In this document: one piece after another, positions 35,530 through 43,892 of the stretch
How positions within the stretch are numbered: position 1 is the stretch's first letter
Layout: each line of letters begins with the position of its first letter
Source: HGM12998 sp900756495
Lineage (GTDB): Bacteria; Bacillota; Clostridia; Oscillospirales; Oscillospiraceae
Assembly: GCA_958477305.1 (NCBI GenBank)
Contig: CAUEFI010000003.1
Span: 62,001 to 126,000 of the forward strand
Length of the DNA: 64,000 bases
Reading direction: 5' to 3'
Program-made: the position numbers and the translations under genes
The notes under the pieces: model-generated
What the model saw: only the letters and a program-made list of their open reading frames with translations
What the model was told of the DNA's origin: nothing
Databases searched by the model: none

Positions 35530-35558
35530 TTATTTTCTATGCATAGATGGTGTATAAT
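35530..35558 (+). promoter_or_regulatory. Promoter of the nusB-xseA-dxs-recN cluster
   Basis: TTATTT (35530-35535), 17 bases and a perfect TATAAT (35553-35558). TCTATGCA occurs on both sides of the -10 (about 35536 and 35566), the first within the palindrome CTATGCATAG. Confidence 0.6.
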
Positions 35559-35624
35559 ACATTTATCTATGCAAGTGACCTTGATATATATGAGCGGGGG
35601 AAAGCCCGCCGGGGAGGATGCCGC

Positions 35625-36140
35625 ATGACCAGAACCCATGCCCGTGAGATCGCTGTCCATTTTTCCTTTGAGCTGGGCTTTACCAATCAGACTGCTGACG
35701 AGCTGTTGGAACAGTCCCTGAACCGCCCGACCTTTGCCGCTATCGGTGAAGAGGAACCTCTATATGCCGAGTTTCCAAACCAGAAGCAGCGCGCCTATAT
35801 TGAAGCGCTTGTCAAGGGGACCTATGAACACGCTCCAGAGTTGGACAGCTATATCTCCAAGTATGCCATTGGCTGGAAATTTTCCAGAATTCCAAGGGTG
35901 GTAGTGGCTATTATGCGGGTTGCGATGTTTGAGGTTTTATATATGCAGGACATCCCCAACGCGGCTGCTATCAATGAGGCGGTAGAGCTAACCAAGCACT
36001 ATGAGTCTGATGATCTGGTCTCCTTTGTCAACGGCATTATGGGCTCATTTGTGCGCAACGAATGTCCACCCGAGCCGGTCCGAAGATCTGCTGCTCCCGA
36101 AGAGGGAACTTTTGACGACATCCCCGGAGAAGAGGAATAG
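35625..36140 (+). CDS. nusB: Transcription antitermination factor NusB
   Basis: A 171-residue NusB, which with NusE/S10 binds boxA in rRNA leaders. The protein begins MTRTHAREIAVHFSFELGF; RVAMFEVLYMQDIPNAAAINE and SFVNGIMG are hallmark C-terminal segments. The tail (about 25 residues) is acidic. GGGGAGG precedes the ATG at 35625. Confidence 0.93.
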   Translation: MTRTHAREIAVHFSFELGFTNQTADELLEQSLNRPTFAAIGEEEPLYAEFPNQKQRAYIEALVKGTYEHAPELDSYISKYAIGWKFSRIPRVVVAIMRVAMFEVLYMQDIPNAAAINEAVELTKHYESDDLVSFVNGIMGSFVRNECPPEPVRRSAAPEEGTFDDIPGEEE

Positions 36141-36144
36141 GATT

Positions 36145-37074
36145 GTGCGCACACTGGGAATTGATACCAGCAATTACACGACTTCTGCCGCAGCCTTTGA
36201 CGGGGAAAACGGCGTCAATGATGGACGGCTGTTGGATGTACGAAATGGAGCGCTTGGCCTGAGACAGAGCGATGCCCTTTTTCAGCATGTGAAACATCTG
36301 CCTGACCGTATTGCCGCCCTGCGTGATATGGGTTGGCTTTCCGGGCTCTCAGCTGTGGCCGCCTCCACCCGCCCGCGCGCCGTAGAGGGCTCCTATATGC
36401 CCTGTTTTCTGGCCGGAGAGAGCCAGGGGCGGTCTATAGCAGAGGTGCTGGGAATCCCCTTTTTTCCAGTATCTCATCAACAGGGACATATTGCGGCCGC
36501 AGCTTGGTCTGCCGGGCGCCTGGATTTGCTGGACGCCCCTATGCTGGCTTGGCATCTGTCCGGAGGTACGACCGAATTGTTACTGGTAGAGCCGGACGGG
36601 GTCAATATCAGGGCTGAAAAGCTGGGCGGTACCTCTGATATCTCTGCCGGGCAGCTCATTGACCGTACCGGAGTGCTGCTGGGCTTAAATTTTCCGGCTG
36701 GAAAGGCCCTGGATACCCTTTATTATCAAGAGGACGGTGGGACGCCCTATTTTATAAAGCTGCAAAACTTTACATTTTCGCTCTCCGGAATGGAGAACAA
36801 GGTAAAGAATATGTTGGCGGAGGGATGCACTCCGCCCTCCATTGCACGCTTTGCTGTGAACACAGTGATAAGCGCAGTGCGCCGTGTTACCGATGCGGCG
36901 CGGCGGGACTACCCCGGCCTGCCGGTACTCTTCTCCGGGGGCGTGGCATCCAACTCAGCGCTCCGGGCCGCTATGCCGGACGCAATTTTTGCCGCTCCGG
37001 CTTATGCCTCTGACAATGCGATGGGGGCCGCCGTTCTGGCTCACCGATATCTGAAGGGGGAAGGCGCTGCTTGA
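36145..37074 (+). CDS. TsaD-like (peptidase M22/ASKHA) paralogue
   Basis: A 309-residue protein related to TsaD/Kae1 (peptidase M22), but not the canonical tRNA-modification enzyme. It starts TLGIDTSNYTTS and has VSHQQGHIAAA in place of the usual HMEAH-type metal site, the phosphate loop LSGGTTELLLV, and the C-terminal FSGGVASNSALR. Such shorter paralogues lie beside nusB and xseA in Clostridia. A true tsaD would be expected elsewhere in the genome. The start is GTG 36145, right after the nusB stop; the role is unknown. Confidence 0.8.
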   Translation: MRTLGIDTSNYTTSAAAFDGENGVNDGRLLDVRNGALGLRQSDALFQHVKHLPDRIAALRDMGWLSGLSAVAASTRPRAVEGSYMPCFLAGESQGRSIAEVLGIPFFPVSHQQGHIAAAAWSAGRLDLLDAPMLAWHLSGGTTELLLVEPDGVNIRAEKLGGTSDISAGQLIDRTGVLLGLNFPAGKALDTLYYQEDGGTPYFIKLQNFTFSLSGMENKVKNMLAEGCTPPSIARFAVNTVISAVRRVTDAARRDYPGLPVLFSGGVASNSALRAAMPDAIFAAPAYASDNAMGAAVLAHRYLKGEGAA

Positions 37075-38288
37075 AAGAGCGTGAAATTCCTGTGTTCAGT
37101 GTGACTCAGGTCAATCAATATATCAAGGGCCTTCTGGACAGGGACGGCGCACTCTCCGGCCTCTATATCCGGGGAGAGCTCTCCAACTACAAGACGTATC
37201 CCTCCGGGCATCACTACTTTTCGCTCAAGGATGCCGAAGGGGCAATTCGCTGCGTGATGTTTAAACGCGAGGCCGCCTCACTCCGCTTTCGTCCGGAGAA
37301 CGGTATGAATGTGGTGGCCTTTGGGCGTATAACCGTCTTTCCGCGTGACGGACAATACCAGCTCTACTGCAGCGGGCTGTCCCCGGACGGAGTCGGCGCA
37401 CTTCATGTGGCATTTGAGCAGCTGAAGAACAAGCTGTGGGAGGAGGGGCTCTTTGAGGAAGCACGCAAGAGGCCTCTACCAAAATTTCCAGCTAAAATTG
37501 CCCTTGTAACATCTCCCGCCGGGGCCGCTGTGCAGGATATGATCCGAATCCTTGGGGCTCGTTGGCCCATGGCGGAGGTCTTGGTTCTGCCAGTACGGGT
37601 ACAGGGGACAGAGGCTCCGGGAGAAATTTGTTCCGCCATCGCCTGGGCCAACCGCCATCGGGTTGCCGATTTGATTATTACCGGTAGGGGAGGCGGCTCG
37701 ATGGAGGATCTGTGGGCCTTTAATGACGAGGACGTGGCCCGTACGATTTACGCCTCAGCCATTCCTGTGATTTCGGCGGTAGGACATGAGCCGGACGTGA
37801 CCATCTCCGACTTTGTGGCCGATCTGCGGGCGTCTACGCCCTCCAATGCCGCGGAATTGGCCGTGCCCGATCAGAATGAGATGTATGGTCTTCTCTCCCA
37901 GCTGGAACAGCGCATGGCCCGTGCACTGGGGCGCCGGCTGGAGGGCGCACGGGCCGTACTGGAACGGTGTGAGAGCAGCCGCGTGCTCCAGGATCCCGTG
38001 GCAGCGGTTGCCGATCGCCGGGTACTGCTGGATTACCAGCGGGAACGGCTGGGCCAGGGACTGTCCGCCTCTTTGAGACGGGAGCGGGAGCGCTTTGTCC
38101 GTCTGGCGGCGGGATTGGATGCCATGAGTCCCCTGAAGGTTCTGGGACGGGGCTATGCAATTCCCAGAAACAAGGATGGAGTTGTAATCCGCTCCGTTGA
38201 GGAGACCGTGCCTGGAGACGAAATTACCGTCCGGGTTGCGGACGGCGAGATCCCCTGTATCGTGAAAGGAAGTTTATCCGATGGCTGA
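37071..38288 (+). CDS. xseA: Exodeoxyribonuclease VII large subunit
   Basis: A 405-residue XseA, catalytic subunit of exonuclease VII, which degrades single-stranded DNA in both directions. It has the OB domain (SVTQVNQYIKGLLDRD) and the core TSPAGAAVQDMIRIL, GRGGGSMEDLWAFNDE and SAVGHEPDVTISDFVADLRA. It starts with TTG overlapping the upstream stop as TTGA, with GGGGGAAGG upstream. Confidence 0.95.
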   Translation: MKEREIPVFSVTQVNQYIKGLLDRDGALSGLYIRGELSNYKTYPSGHHYFSLKDAEGAIRCVMFKREAASLRFRPENGMNVVAFGRITVFPRDGQYQLYCSGLSPDGVGALHVAFEQLKNKLWEEGLFEEARKRPLPKFPAKIALVTSPAGAAVQDMIRILGARWPMAEVLVLPVRVQGTEAPGEICSAIAWANRHRVADLIITGRGGGSMEDLWAFNDEDVARTIYASAIPVISAVGHEPDVTISDFVADLRASTPSNAAELAVPDQNEMYGLLSQLEQRMARALGRRLEGARAVLERCESSRVLQDPVAAVADRRVLLDYQRERLGQGLSASLRRERERFVRLAAGLDAMSPLKVLGRGYAIPRNKDGVVIRSVEETVPGDEITVRVADGEIPCIVKGSLSDG

Positions 38289-38517
38289 AAAGAAGCTGAC
38301 CTTTGAGCAGTCTATGGCTCGCTTGGAGGAGATTGTCAAGCTGTTGGAGCGGGGAGAGGCTCCCTTGGAGGAGTCGCTGGCTCTTTTTGAGGAGGGCACC
38401 GCTCTGATGAAGAAGTGCAACACCCTCCTGGACAAGGCGGAACAGAAGGTAAGCAAGCTGCTGGCCGGAGCTGACGGTGCACCGGCTTCTGTTCCCTTTG
38501 AAGGGGAGGGGGTGTAA
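38281..38517 (+). CDS. xseB: Exodeoxyribonuclease VII small subunit
   Basis: A 78-residue XseB with the family segment TFEQSMARLEEIVKLLERGE and ALFEEGTALMKKCNTLL. It overlaps xseA by 8 bp and ispA by 1 bp, so all three are probably coupled. Confidence 0.95.
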   Translation: MAEKKLTFEQSMARLEEIVKLLERGEAPLEESLALFEEGTALMKKCNTLLDKAEQKVSKLLAGADGAPASVPFEGEGV

Positions 38518-39401
38518 TGGTGGATTTCGGCGCCGAGTACGATCGCTGCCGCAGGATGACGGAGGAGGCTCTGGCGGGCTGCTTTACCGAGGAGTTGCCT
38601 CAGCGGGAGCTGTTGAATGCTATGCGGTACAGCCTCCTGGCCGGCGGAAAGCGCATCCGGCCTATTTTGACGCTCCAATTCTGCAAAGCGGTCTGCGGCA
38701 GGGCGGAGCCAGCTCTGGACTTTGCCTGTGGAGTAGAAATGCTTCACACCTATTCTTTGATTCACGATGACCTGCCCTGTATGGATAACGACGATTTGCG
38801 CCGGGGAAAGCCCACCTGTCACAAGGTCTTTGGCGAGTGTACTGCAACTTTGGCCGGAGATGCCCTGCAGTCCGCGGCTTTTGCCCGCATCGCAGGGGCT
38901 GATTTGCCCGCTTGGTGCCGCGCCGAGGGGTGCGCTGTGCTGGCTGCGGCCGCTGGCGCCTACGGCATGTGCGGCGGGCAGCAGCTGGATATGGCTGGAT
39001 CGGGGGCCGATTTGACCCTGGAGGATCTGGCCGCCATCCATGACCGGAAGACTGCCGCACTGCTGGAGGGAGCTTGTCTGCTGGGGCTCTTGGCGGGAGG
39101 CACAGGCCGGACAGATTCCCGCTGGGAGGCGGCCCGGAGATATGCCGCCGCGCTGGGACTTGCCTTCCAAATCCGGGATGATATTTTGGACGCCACTTCT
39201 TCGACCGAGGTCCTGGGCAAGCCAGTGGGCTCCGACGCTGCCAACGGCAAGCGGACCTATGTAGCCCTGTTGGGCATTGAGGCCTGTGAAGCTTTGGTAC
39301 ATGAACACACAAAGGCGGCGAAGGCTGCTCTGACAGGTGTCTTTGAGGCGCCCGGCTTTCTCTGTGCGCTGGCCGATAAACTGGCTGGGCGCGGCAACTG
39401 A
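38517..39401 (+). CDS. ispA: Polyprenyl (farnesyl/geranylgeranyl) diphosphate synthase
   Basis: A 294-residue trans-prenyl diphosphate synthase. The first aspartate-rich motif is DDLPCMDNDD (near 83) and the second DDILD (near 222). It condenses IPP with DMAPP and GPP for quinone and undecaprenyl precursors. Chain length is not certain from sequence. It stands in the isoprenoid block with dxs. Confidence 0.92.
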   Translation: MVDFGAEYDRCRRMTEEALAGCFTEELPQRELLNAMRYSLLAGGKRIRPILTLQFCKAVCGRAEPALDFACGVEMLHTYSLIHDDLPCMDNDDLRRGKPTCHKVFGECTATLAGDALQSAAFARIAGADLPAWCRAEGCAVLAAAAGAYGMCGGQQLDMAGSGADLTLEDLAAIHDRKTAALLEGACLLGLLAGGTGRTDSRWEAARRYAAALGLAFQIRDDILDATSSTEVLGKPVGSDAANGKRTYVALLGIEACEALVHEHTKAAKAALTGVFEAPGFLCALADKLAGRGN

Positions 39402-39429
39402 ATCGACTGACGACAAAGGAGACTTTGGC

Positions 39430-39891
39430 ATGAGAAACGTGGTGGATTTCTTTACCGGCAACCTGATACTGAATCTGTCTATCTTCTCCTGGGCGCTGGC
39501 CCAAGTGCTGAAGTTCGTGGTGGTGCTGATCAGCAAGCGTAAGTTTGACTGGCGGTATATTTGGAGCAGCGGCGGGATGCCCAGTTCCCACTCCTCTTTT
39601 GTCTGTACCTGCGCCTCCTCTGTGGGGTATATGTATGGATGGTCATCTCCTCTGTTTGCCATTGCCGCTGTGGTTGCTATTGTCGTGATGTACGATGCCT
39701 CTCATGTCCGAAAAGCCGCAGGTGAGCAGGCGCGAATCCTGAATTATATCATGACGCACTGGAAGGAAATGAAGCCCGAGATATTTGGAAAAGAGCTGAA
39801 AGAACTGCTGGGGCATACCCCTTTTCAGGTGCTTATGGGAGGGATCCTCGGCGTTGCTGTGGGGCTAATCGGAGCTTGGCGTTTCGCATGA
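39430..39891 (+). CDS. DUF212 (YuiD-like, PAP2-related) membrane protein
   Basis: A 153-residue divergent PAP2-family membrane protein. GGMPSSHSSFVC is the family signature, and hydrophobic helices flank it. A lipid-phosphate phosphatase role would fit the isoprenoid neighbours, but is inference. AAGGAGA precedes the ATG at 39430. Its stop overlaps an ATG (39888) that may be the original dxs start. Confidence 0.85.
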   Translation: MRNVVDFFTGNLILNLSIFSWALAQVLKFVVVLISKRKFDWRYIWSSGGMPSSHSSFVCTCASSVGYMYGWSSPLFAIAAVVAIVVMYDASHVRKAAGEQARILNYIMTHWKEMKPEIFGKELKELLGHTPFQVLMGGILGVAVGLIGAWRFA

Positions 39892-39910
39892 CCACCTGGG
39901 GGGTGTTATC

Positions 39911-41782
39911 ATTCTGACACTGGAAGAAGCCATTGACTGCAAGCACATCACAGATGGAGAGGCCCAAGAACTCTGTGCACTCCTTCGCGCCCGCATGATT
40001 GATACCGTTTCTCGAACGGGAGGACACCTGGCCTCCAATCTGGGGGCGGTGGAGATTACAGTAGCGGTCCACCGTGTTTTTGATACGGGACGTGACCGGC
40101 TCGTTTTTGATGTGGGGCATCAGTGCTATACCCATAAAATTCTCACCGGCCGCGGGGCAGCCATGGATACCCTGCGTACCTTTGGCGGCATATCCGGCTT
40201 TCCCAAGCCGGGTGAGAGTGCCAGTGATGCCTTTATTGCCGGCCACGCATCGAATTCTGTCTCAGTCGCTCTCGGCATGGCAAGGGCAAGGACTTTACAG
40301 AAAGAAGATTATCATGTCTTGGCGCTGTTGGGGGATGGAGCACTGTCCGGGGGACTGGCCTACGAGGGGCTGTCCGACGCAGGCAACAGCGGTGAGCCGC
40401 TGATCGTCATTCTCAATGATAATGGAATGTCTATCACCCGCAGTGTAGGCGGCGTGGCGCAGCATCTGGCCCATCAGCGTCTTAAGCCCCAGTATCTGCA
40501 GTTCAAAAAGGGATACCGCAAGCTGATGAGCGTCCTCCCCCTGGGCGGCAGAATTTATAAGGTAACACATAAGATTAAAACTGCTATCAAAGAGACCCTC
40601 TTGCCCTGCAGCCTGTTTGAAGATATGGGCTTTACCTATCTGGGGCCGGTGGACGGCCACGACGTGGGCGGCCTGACCAAGCTTCTCCGGTATGCCAAAG
40701 AGCTAAAGGTCCCAGTTCTGCTCCACATCAGGACTGTAAAGGGAAAAGGCTATCTCCCGGCAGAACGCAACCCAGACCGCTTTCATGGAGTGGGGCGGTT
40801 CTGCGTGGAGACAGGGGAGCCTGTCCACCCCTCCTCCCATAATTTTTCCGCTGAATTTGGGGCCAAACTTTGCAGCCTGGCACTGGGGGACCGGCGCATC
40901 TGCGCCATTACCGCAGCCATGCAGGACGGGACCGGACTGGGAACGTTTGCCCAGAAGTTTCCATCCCGCTTTTTTGACGTGGGGATTGCCGAGGGGCACG
41001 CCGCCGCCATGGCGGCCGGTATGGCAAAGCAGGGGATGCTCCCTGTCTTTGCCGTATATGCTTCCTTCCTGCAGCGCTCTTATGATATGCTGATTCATGA
41101 TATAGCGATTCAGAAACTCCATGTGGTTCTGGCGGTTGATCGGGCCGGTCTGGTAGGAGAGGATGGCGAGACTCACCATGGCGTCTTTGATGCCGCCTTT
41201 CTCTCTACAGTGCCCGGTATGCAGATCCTGTGCCCCTCCAGCTATTCCGAACTGTGCTCCATGCTGGAGTACGCAATTTATCAGATGAGAGGGCCTGTGG
41301 CCGTCCGTTATCCCAGGGGGGGAGAGGGCGCCTATACCGAAAATTCGAGTTCATCAAAGACTGCCGTACTGCGCGCAGGCCGGGATATCACGCTGGTGGG
41401 CTATGGCATTCTGATCAATCAGCTGCTGGCCTGTGCTGACCTTCTGTCCCAATATGGCTTGGAGGCAGAAGTTGTCAAGCTGAATTGTATTGCTCCAATT
41501 GATCTGGAGCCTGTCTGTCGGTCGGTCCGAAAGACAGGCCGCCTGCTGGCTGCTGAGGAGTCCTATGGGAACCCTGTAGGGACCAGGATTGCCTCCGGTC
41601 TGCTGGCAGAGGGAGTGACAGTTCGCGGACTGGCACTGTGCGGTACCGGAGAGGGCTTTGTCACCCAGGGAACTGTTCACCAGCTCTTCAAATTGTGTGG
41701 TCTGGACGGCGAGAGCCTGTGCAAAAAAGCGTTGGAGGTCTGTAAATATGGCGAAAAAGCGCTTGGACATCCTGCTGTGTGA
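39911..41782 (+). CDS. dxs: 1-deoxy-D-xylulose-5-phosphate synthase, start unclear
   Basis: DXS makes DXP from pyruvate and glyceraldehyde 3-phosphate, the first step of the MEP isoprenoid path. TPP and metal motifs are present (VGHQCYTHK, GDGALSGGLAYEGL, NDNGMSIT; transketolase part DRAGLVGEDGETHHG). The family N-terminus LEEAIDCKHITDGEAQELC lies upstream of the first in-frame ATG (39995), which would cut about 28 residues off the N-terminus. No ATG, GTG or TTG is in frame there; only ATC/ATT (39908, 39911) or CTG. The ATG at 39888 overlaps the previous stop but needs one extra G in the G6 run 39898-39903. So either initiation is non-canonical or a base is missing. Confidence 0.88.
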   Translation: MLTLEEAIDCKHITDGEAQELCALLRARMIDTVSRTGGHLASNLGAVEITVAVHRVFDTGRDRLVFDVGHQCYTHKILTGRGAAMDTLRTFGGISGFPKPGESASDAFIAGHASNSVSVALGMARARTLQKEDYHVLALLGDGALSGGLAYEGLSDAGNSGEPLIVILNDNGMSITRSVGGVAQHLAHQRLKPQYLQFKKGYRKLMSVLPLGGRIYKVTHKIKTAIKETLLPCSLFEDMGFTYLGPVDGHDVGGLTKLLRYAKELKVPVLLHIRTVKGKGYLPAERNPDRFHGVGRFCVETGEPVHPSSHNFSAEFGAKLCSLALGDRRICAITAAMQDGTGLGTFAQKFPSRFFDVGIAEGHAAAMAAGMAKQGMLPVFAVYASFLQRSYDMLIHDIAIQKLHVVLAVDRAGLVGEDGETHHGVFDAAFLSTVPGMQILCPSSYSELCSMLEYAIYQMRGPVAVRYPRGGEGAYTENSSSSKTAVLRAGRDITLVGYGILINQLLACADLLSQYGLEAEVVKLNCIAPIDLEPVCRSVRKTGRLLAAEESYGNPVGTRIASGLLAEGVTVRGLALCGTGEGFVTQGTVHQLFKLCGLDGESLCKKALEVCKYGEKALGHPAV

Positions 41783-42557
41783 GCGTGGACTGGCTGACAG
41801 CCGGCAGCGTGCGCAGGCGGTTATTATGGCAGGCCAAGTCTATGTCTCCGGCCGGAAGGTTGACAAGGCCGGCGCTCCCACGGCGGAGGACGCGCAGATC
41901 GAACTTCGCGGTCAGCCCCTGCGCTATGTGAGCCGTGGGGGACTAAAGCTGGAAAAGGCAATGGCAAGTTTCCCCATTGCATTGAATGGAGCGGTCTGTG
42001 CCGATATCGGCGCTTCGACCGGCGGCTTTACCGACTGTATGCTGCAGAACGGGGCTGCCAAGGTCTATGCTGTGGATGTAGGCTATGGGCAGCTGGCCTG
42101 GAGCCTGCGCAGTGACCCCCGTGTGGTCTGCCTGGAGCGCACCAATGCCCGGTATTTGACCCATGATCAGATCCCCGATGAGCTGAATTTTGCCAGTGTG
42201 GACGTCTCCTTTATTTCCCTAAAGCTCATTTTGCCGGCGCTCCGCCGTCTGCTGAGAACAGACGGCGAGGCCGTCTGTCTGGTCAAGCCCCAGTTCGAAG
42301 CAGGGCGGGAGAAGGTGGGGAAGAAGGGCGTGGTCCGGGATCCCGCTGTCCACCTGGAGGTGCTGGAGCATTTTTTGAGGTATGCTGAGCAGTCAGATTT
42401 TTCTGTCAAAGGGCTTACTTTCTCGCCAATCAGGGGCCCGGAGGGCAATATTGAGTATCTGGGGTATCTGTCGGCAGGGGCCGGATTATCCTGGAGCGGC
42501 GATTTGTGGGCTTTGGTAGAACAGTCCCACGGGACATTGGAGGGAAACGGACAGTGA
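41748..42557 (+). CDS. tlyA: TlyA-family rRNA 2'-O-methyltransferase
   Basis: A 269-residue TlyA (YqxC) protein: N-terminal S4 RNA-binding domain (KKRLDILLCERGLADSRQRA) and FtsJ-like methyltransferase with VCADIGASTGGFTDCML and FASVDVSFISL. TlyA 2'-O-methylates rRNA and can act as haemolysin in some bacteria. The ATG 41748 overlaps the dxs end. GGAGG lies upstream. Confidence 0.92.
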   Translation: MAKKRLDILLCERGLADSRQRAQAVIMAGQVYVSGRKVDKAGAPTAEDAQIELRGQPLRYVSRGGLKLEKAMASFPIALNGAVCADIGASTGGFTDCMLQNGAAKVYAVDVGYGQLAWSLRSDPRVVCLERTNARYLTHDQIPDELNFASVDVSFISLKLILPALRRLLRTDGEAVCLVKPQFEAGREKVGKKGVVRDPAVHLEVLEHFLRYAEQSDFSVKGLTFSPIRGPEGNIEYLGYLSAGAGLSWSGDLWALVEQSHGTLEGNGQ

Positions 42558-43417
42558 AAGTGGTACTTAGTCCCAATCCTTACCGGGATCGGGGACTGAA
42601 GGCGGCCCAGTCGGCCGACCGCATTTTGAAACATGTAGGTGTGGATACGGTATTCTGTCTGCCCTTCCCAATAGAGGGCGGGAGCGTGGAGCTCCCAAAG
42701 CACCTCGACTTTCGGGATACGCAGGATGAGCTGCGCAGCGCCGACATGCTGGTCTGTTTTGGAGGAGACGGCACCATTCTTCATGCAGCCAAGGATGCCA
42801 ATCTCCACCATGTTCCGATTCTAGGCGTCAACTTGGGAAGCATGGGCTTTATGGCAGAGTTGGAACTGAGCGAGCTTTCTCTGCTGTCTAAAGTGGCGAC
42901 AAACAGATACTCCATTGAAAACCGTATGATGCTGGATGTGGTCGTGCGGAGAGAGAGCCGGACCGTCTATTCTGGGATTGCCCTCAATGATGCCGCTATT
43001 ACTAAGGGGGCGGTGGCCCGCATCATTGATTTGGAGGTCTATGGAGACAGAGTGCTGGTCAACAACTTTTCAGGCGACGGGATGATCATCAGTACGCCTA
43101 CCGGATCCACGGCTTACTCCATGGCGGCAGGTGGCCCGATCGTAGAGCCCACCTCGGAGAGCATCATCATTACCCCGATATGTGCCCATGTATTGGGAGC
43201 GCGTTCCATGGTACTTGGAAAGGACCGGACGGTAATGGTAAAAATGGGGAAAATGGCCCGGAAGACAGCTTATCTGTCTGTAGATGGTGGCAAGGCCTTC
43301 AAGCTGAACGGCGGGGATCAGGTGGAACTGAAGCGTTCCTCCTCTGTCACCAGACTGGTCCGTCTGACGAACCGAAGCTTTTATGAAATTATCAACCATA
43401 AGCTAGGGGGAGTATAG
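42554..43417 (+). CDS. nadK: NAD kinase
   Basis: A 287-residue NAD+/polyphosphate kinase. GGDGTILHAAKD (near 74) and STPTGSTAYSMAAGGPI are the two family signatures. It starts with GTG overlapping the tlyA stop. It supplies NADP+ to the cell. Confidence 0.95.
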   Translation: MKVVLSPNPYRDRGLKAAQSADRILKHVGVDTVFCLPFPIEGGSVELPKHLDFRDTQDELRSADMLVCFGGDGTILHAAKDANLHHVPILGVNLGSMGFMAELELSELSLLSKVATNRYSIENRMMLDVVVRRESRTVYSGIALNDAAITKGAVARIIDLEVYGDRVLVNNFSGDGMIISTPTGSTAYSMAAGGPIVEPTSESIIITPICAHVLGARSMVLGKDRTVMVKMGKMARKTAYLSVDGGKAFKLNGGDQVELKRSSSVTRLVRLTNRSFYEIINHKLGGV

Positions 43418-43420
43418 CTC

Positions 43421-43873
43421 ATGAAGTCAAAGCGGCAGCAGGAGATTTTACGCATTATTGGCGAAAAGGATGTAGAGACCCAGGATCAGCTTCTGTCCGA
43501 ATTGAGGGTCCGTGGAGTACAGTCCACTCAGGCGACAATCTCTCGAGATATCAAGGAGCTCCATCTGGTAAAGGAACTGACGGGATATGGCGTCTATAAA
43601 TATGCTGTCAGTGAGCGTAAGACTTCCCTCAACTTTGCCGGCAGGCTTCGTACCATCTTTAAAGAGGGTGTTACTTCTTTTGATCTGGCCCAAAACATTG
43701 TAGTGATTAAAACAATGCCTGGTCTGGCCTCTGCGGCCTGTGCCGCTCTGGACGGCATGGATATTCCCGATATGGTGGGCAGCTTGGCCGGAGATGACAC
43801 CGCCATACTCATTATGCGCACCAACGAGGCGGCAGTGGCTTTTTGCGACGAAATCCACAAGATGCTGAAATAG
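43421..43873 (+). CDS. argR: Arginine repressor
   Basis: A 150-residue ArgR/AhrC, with the N-terminal winged helix (TQATISRDIKELHLVK) and the C-terminal arginine-binding oligomerisation domain (MPGLASAACAALDGMDI, SLAGDDTAILIM). In Firmicutes it commonly sits upstream of recN as here. No ARG box was searched for in detail. Confidence 0.95.
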   Translation: MKSKRQQEILRIIGEKDVETQDQLLSELRVRGVQSTQATISRDIKELHLVKELTGYGVYKYAVSERKTSLNFAGRLRTIFKEGVTSFDLAQNIVVIKTMPGLASAACAALDGMDIPDMVGSLAGDDTAILIMRTNEAAVAFCDEIHKMLK

Positions 43874-43892
43874 GAGATACGGGGGATTTGCT

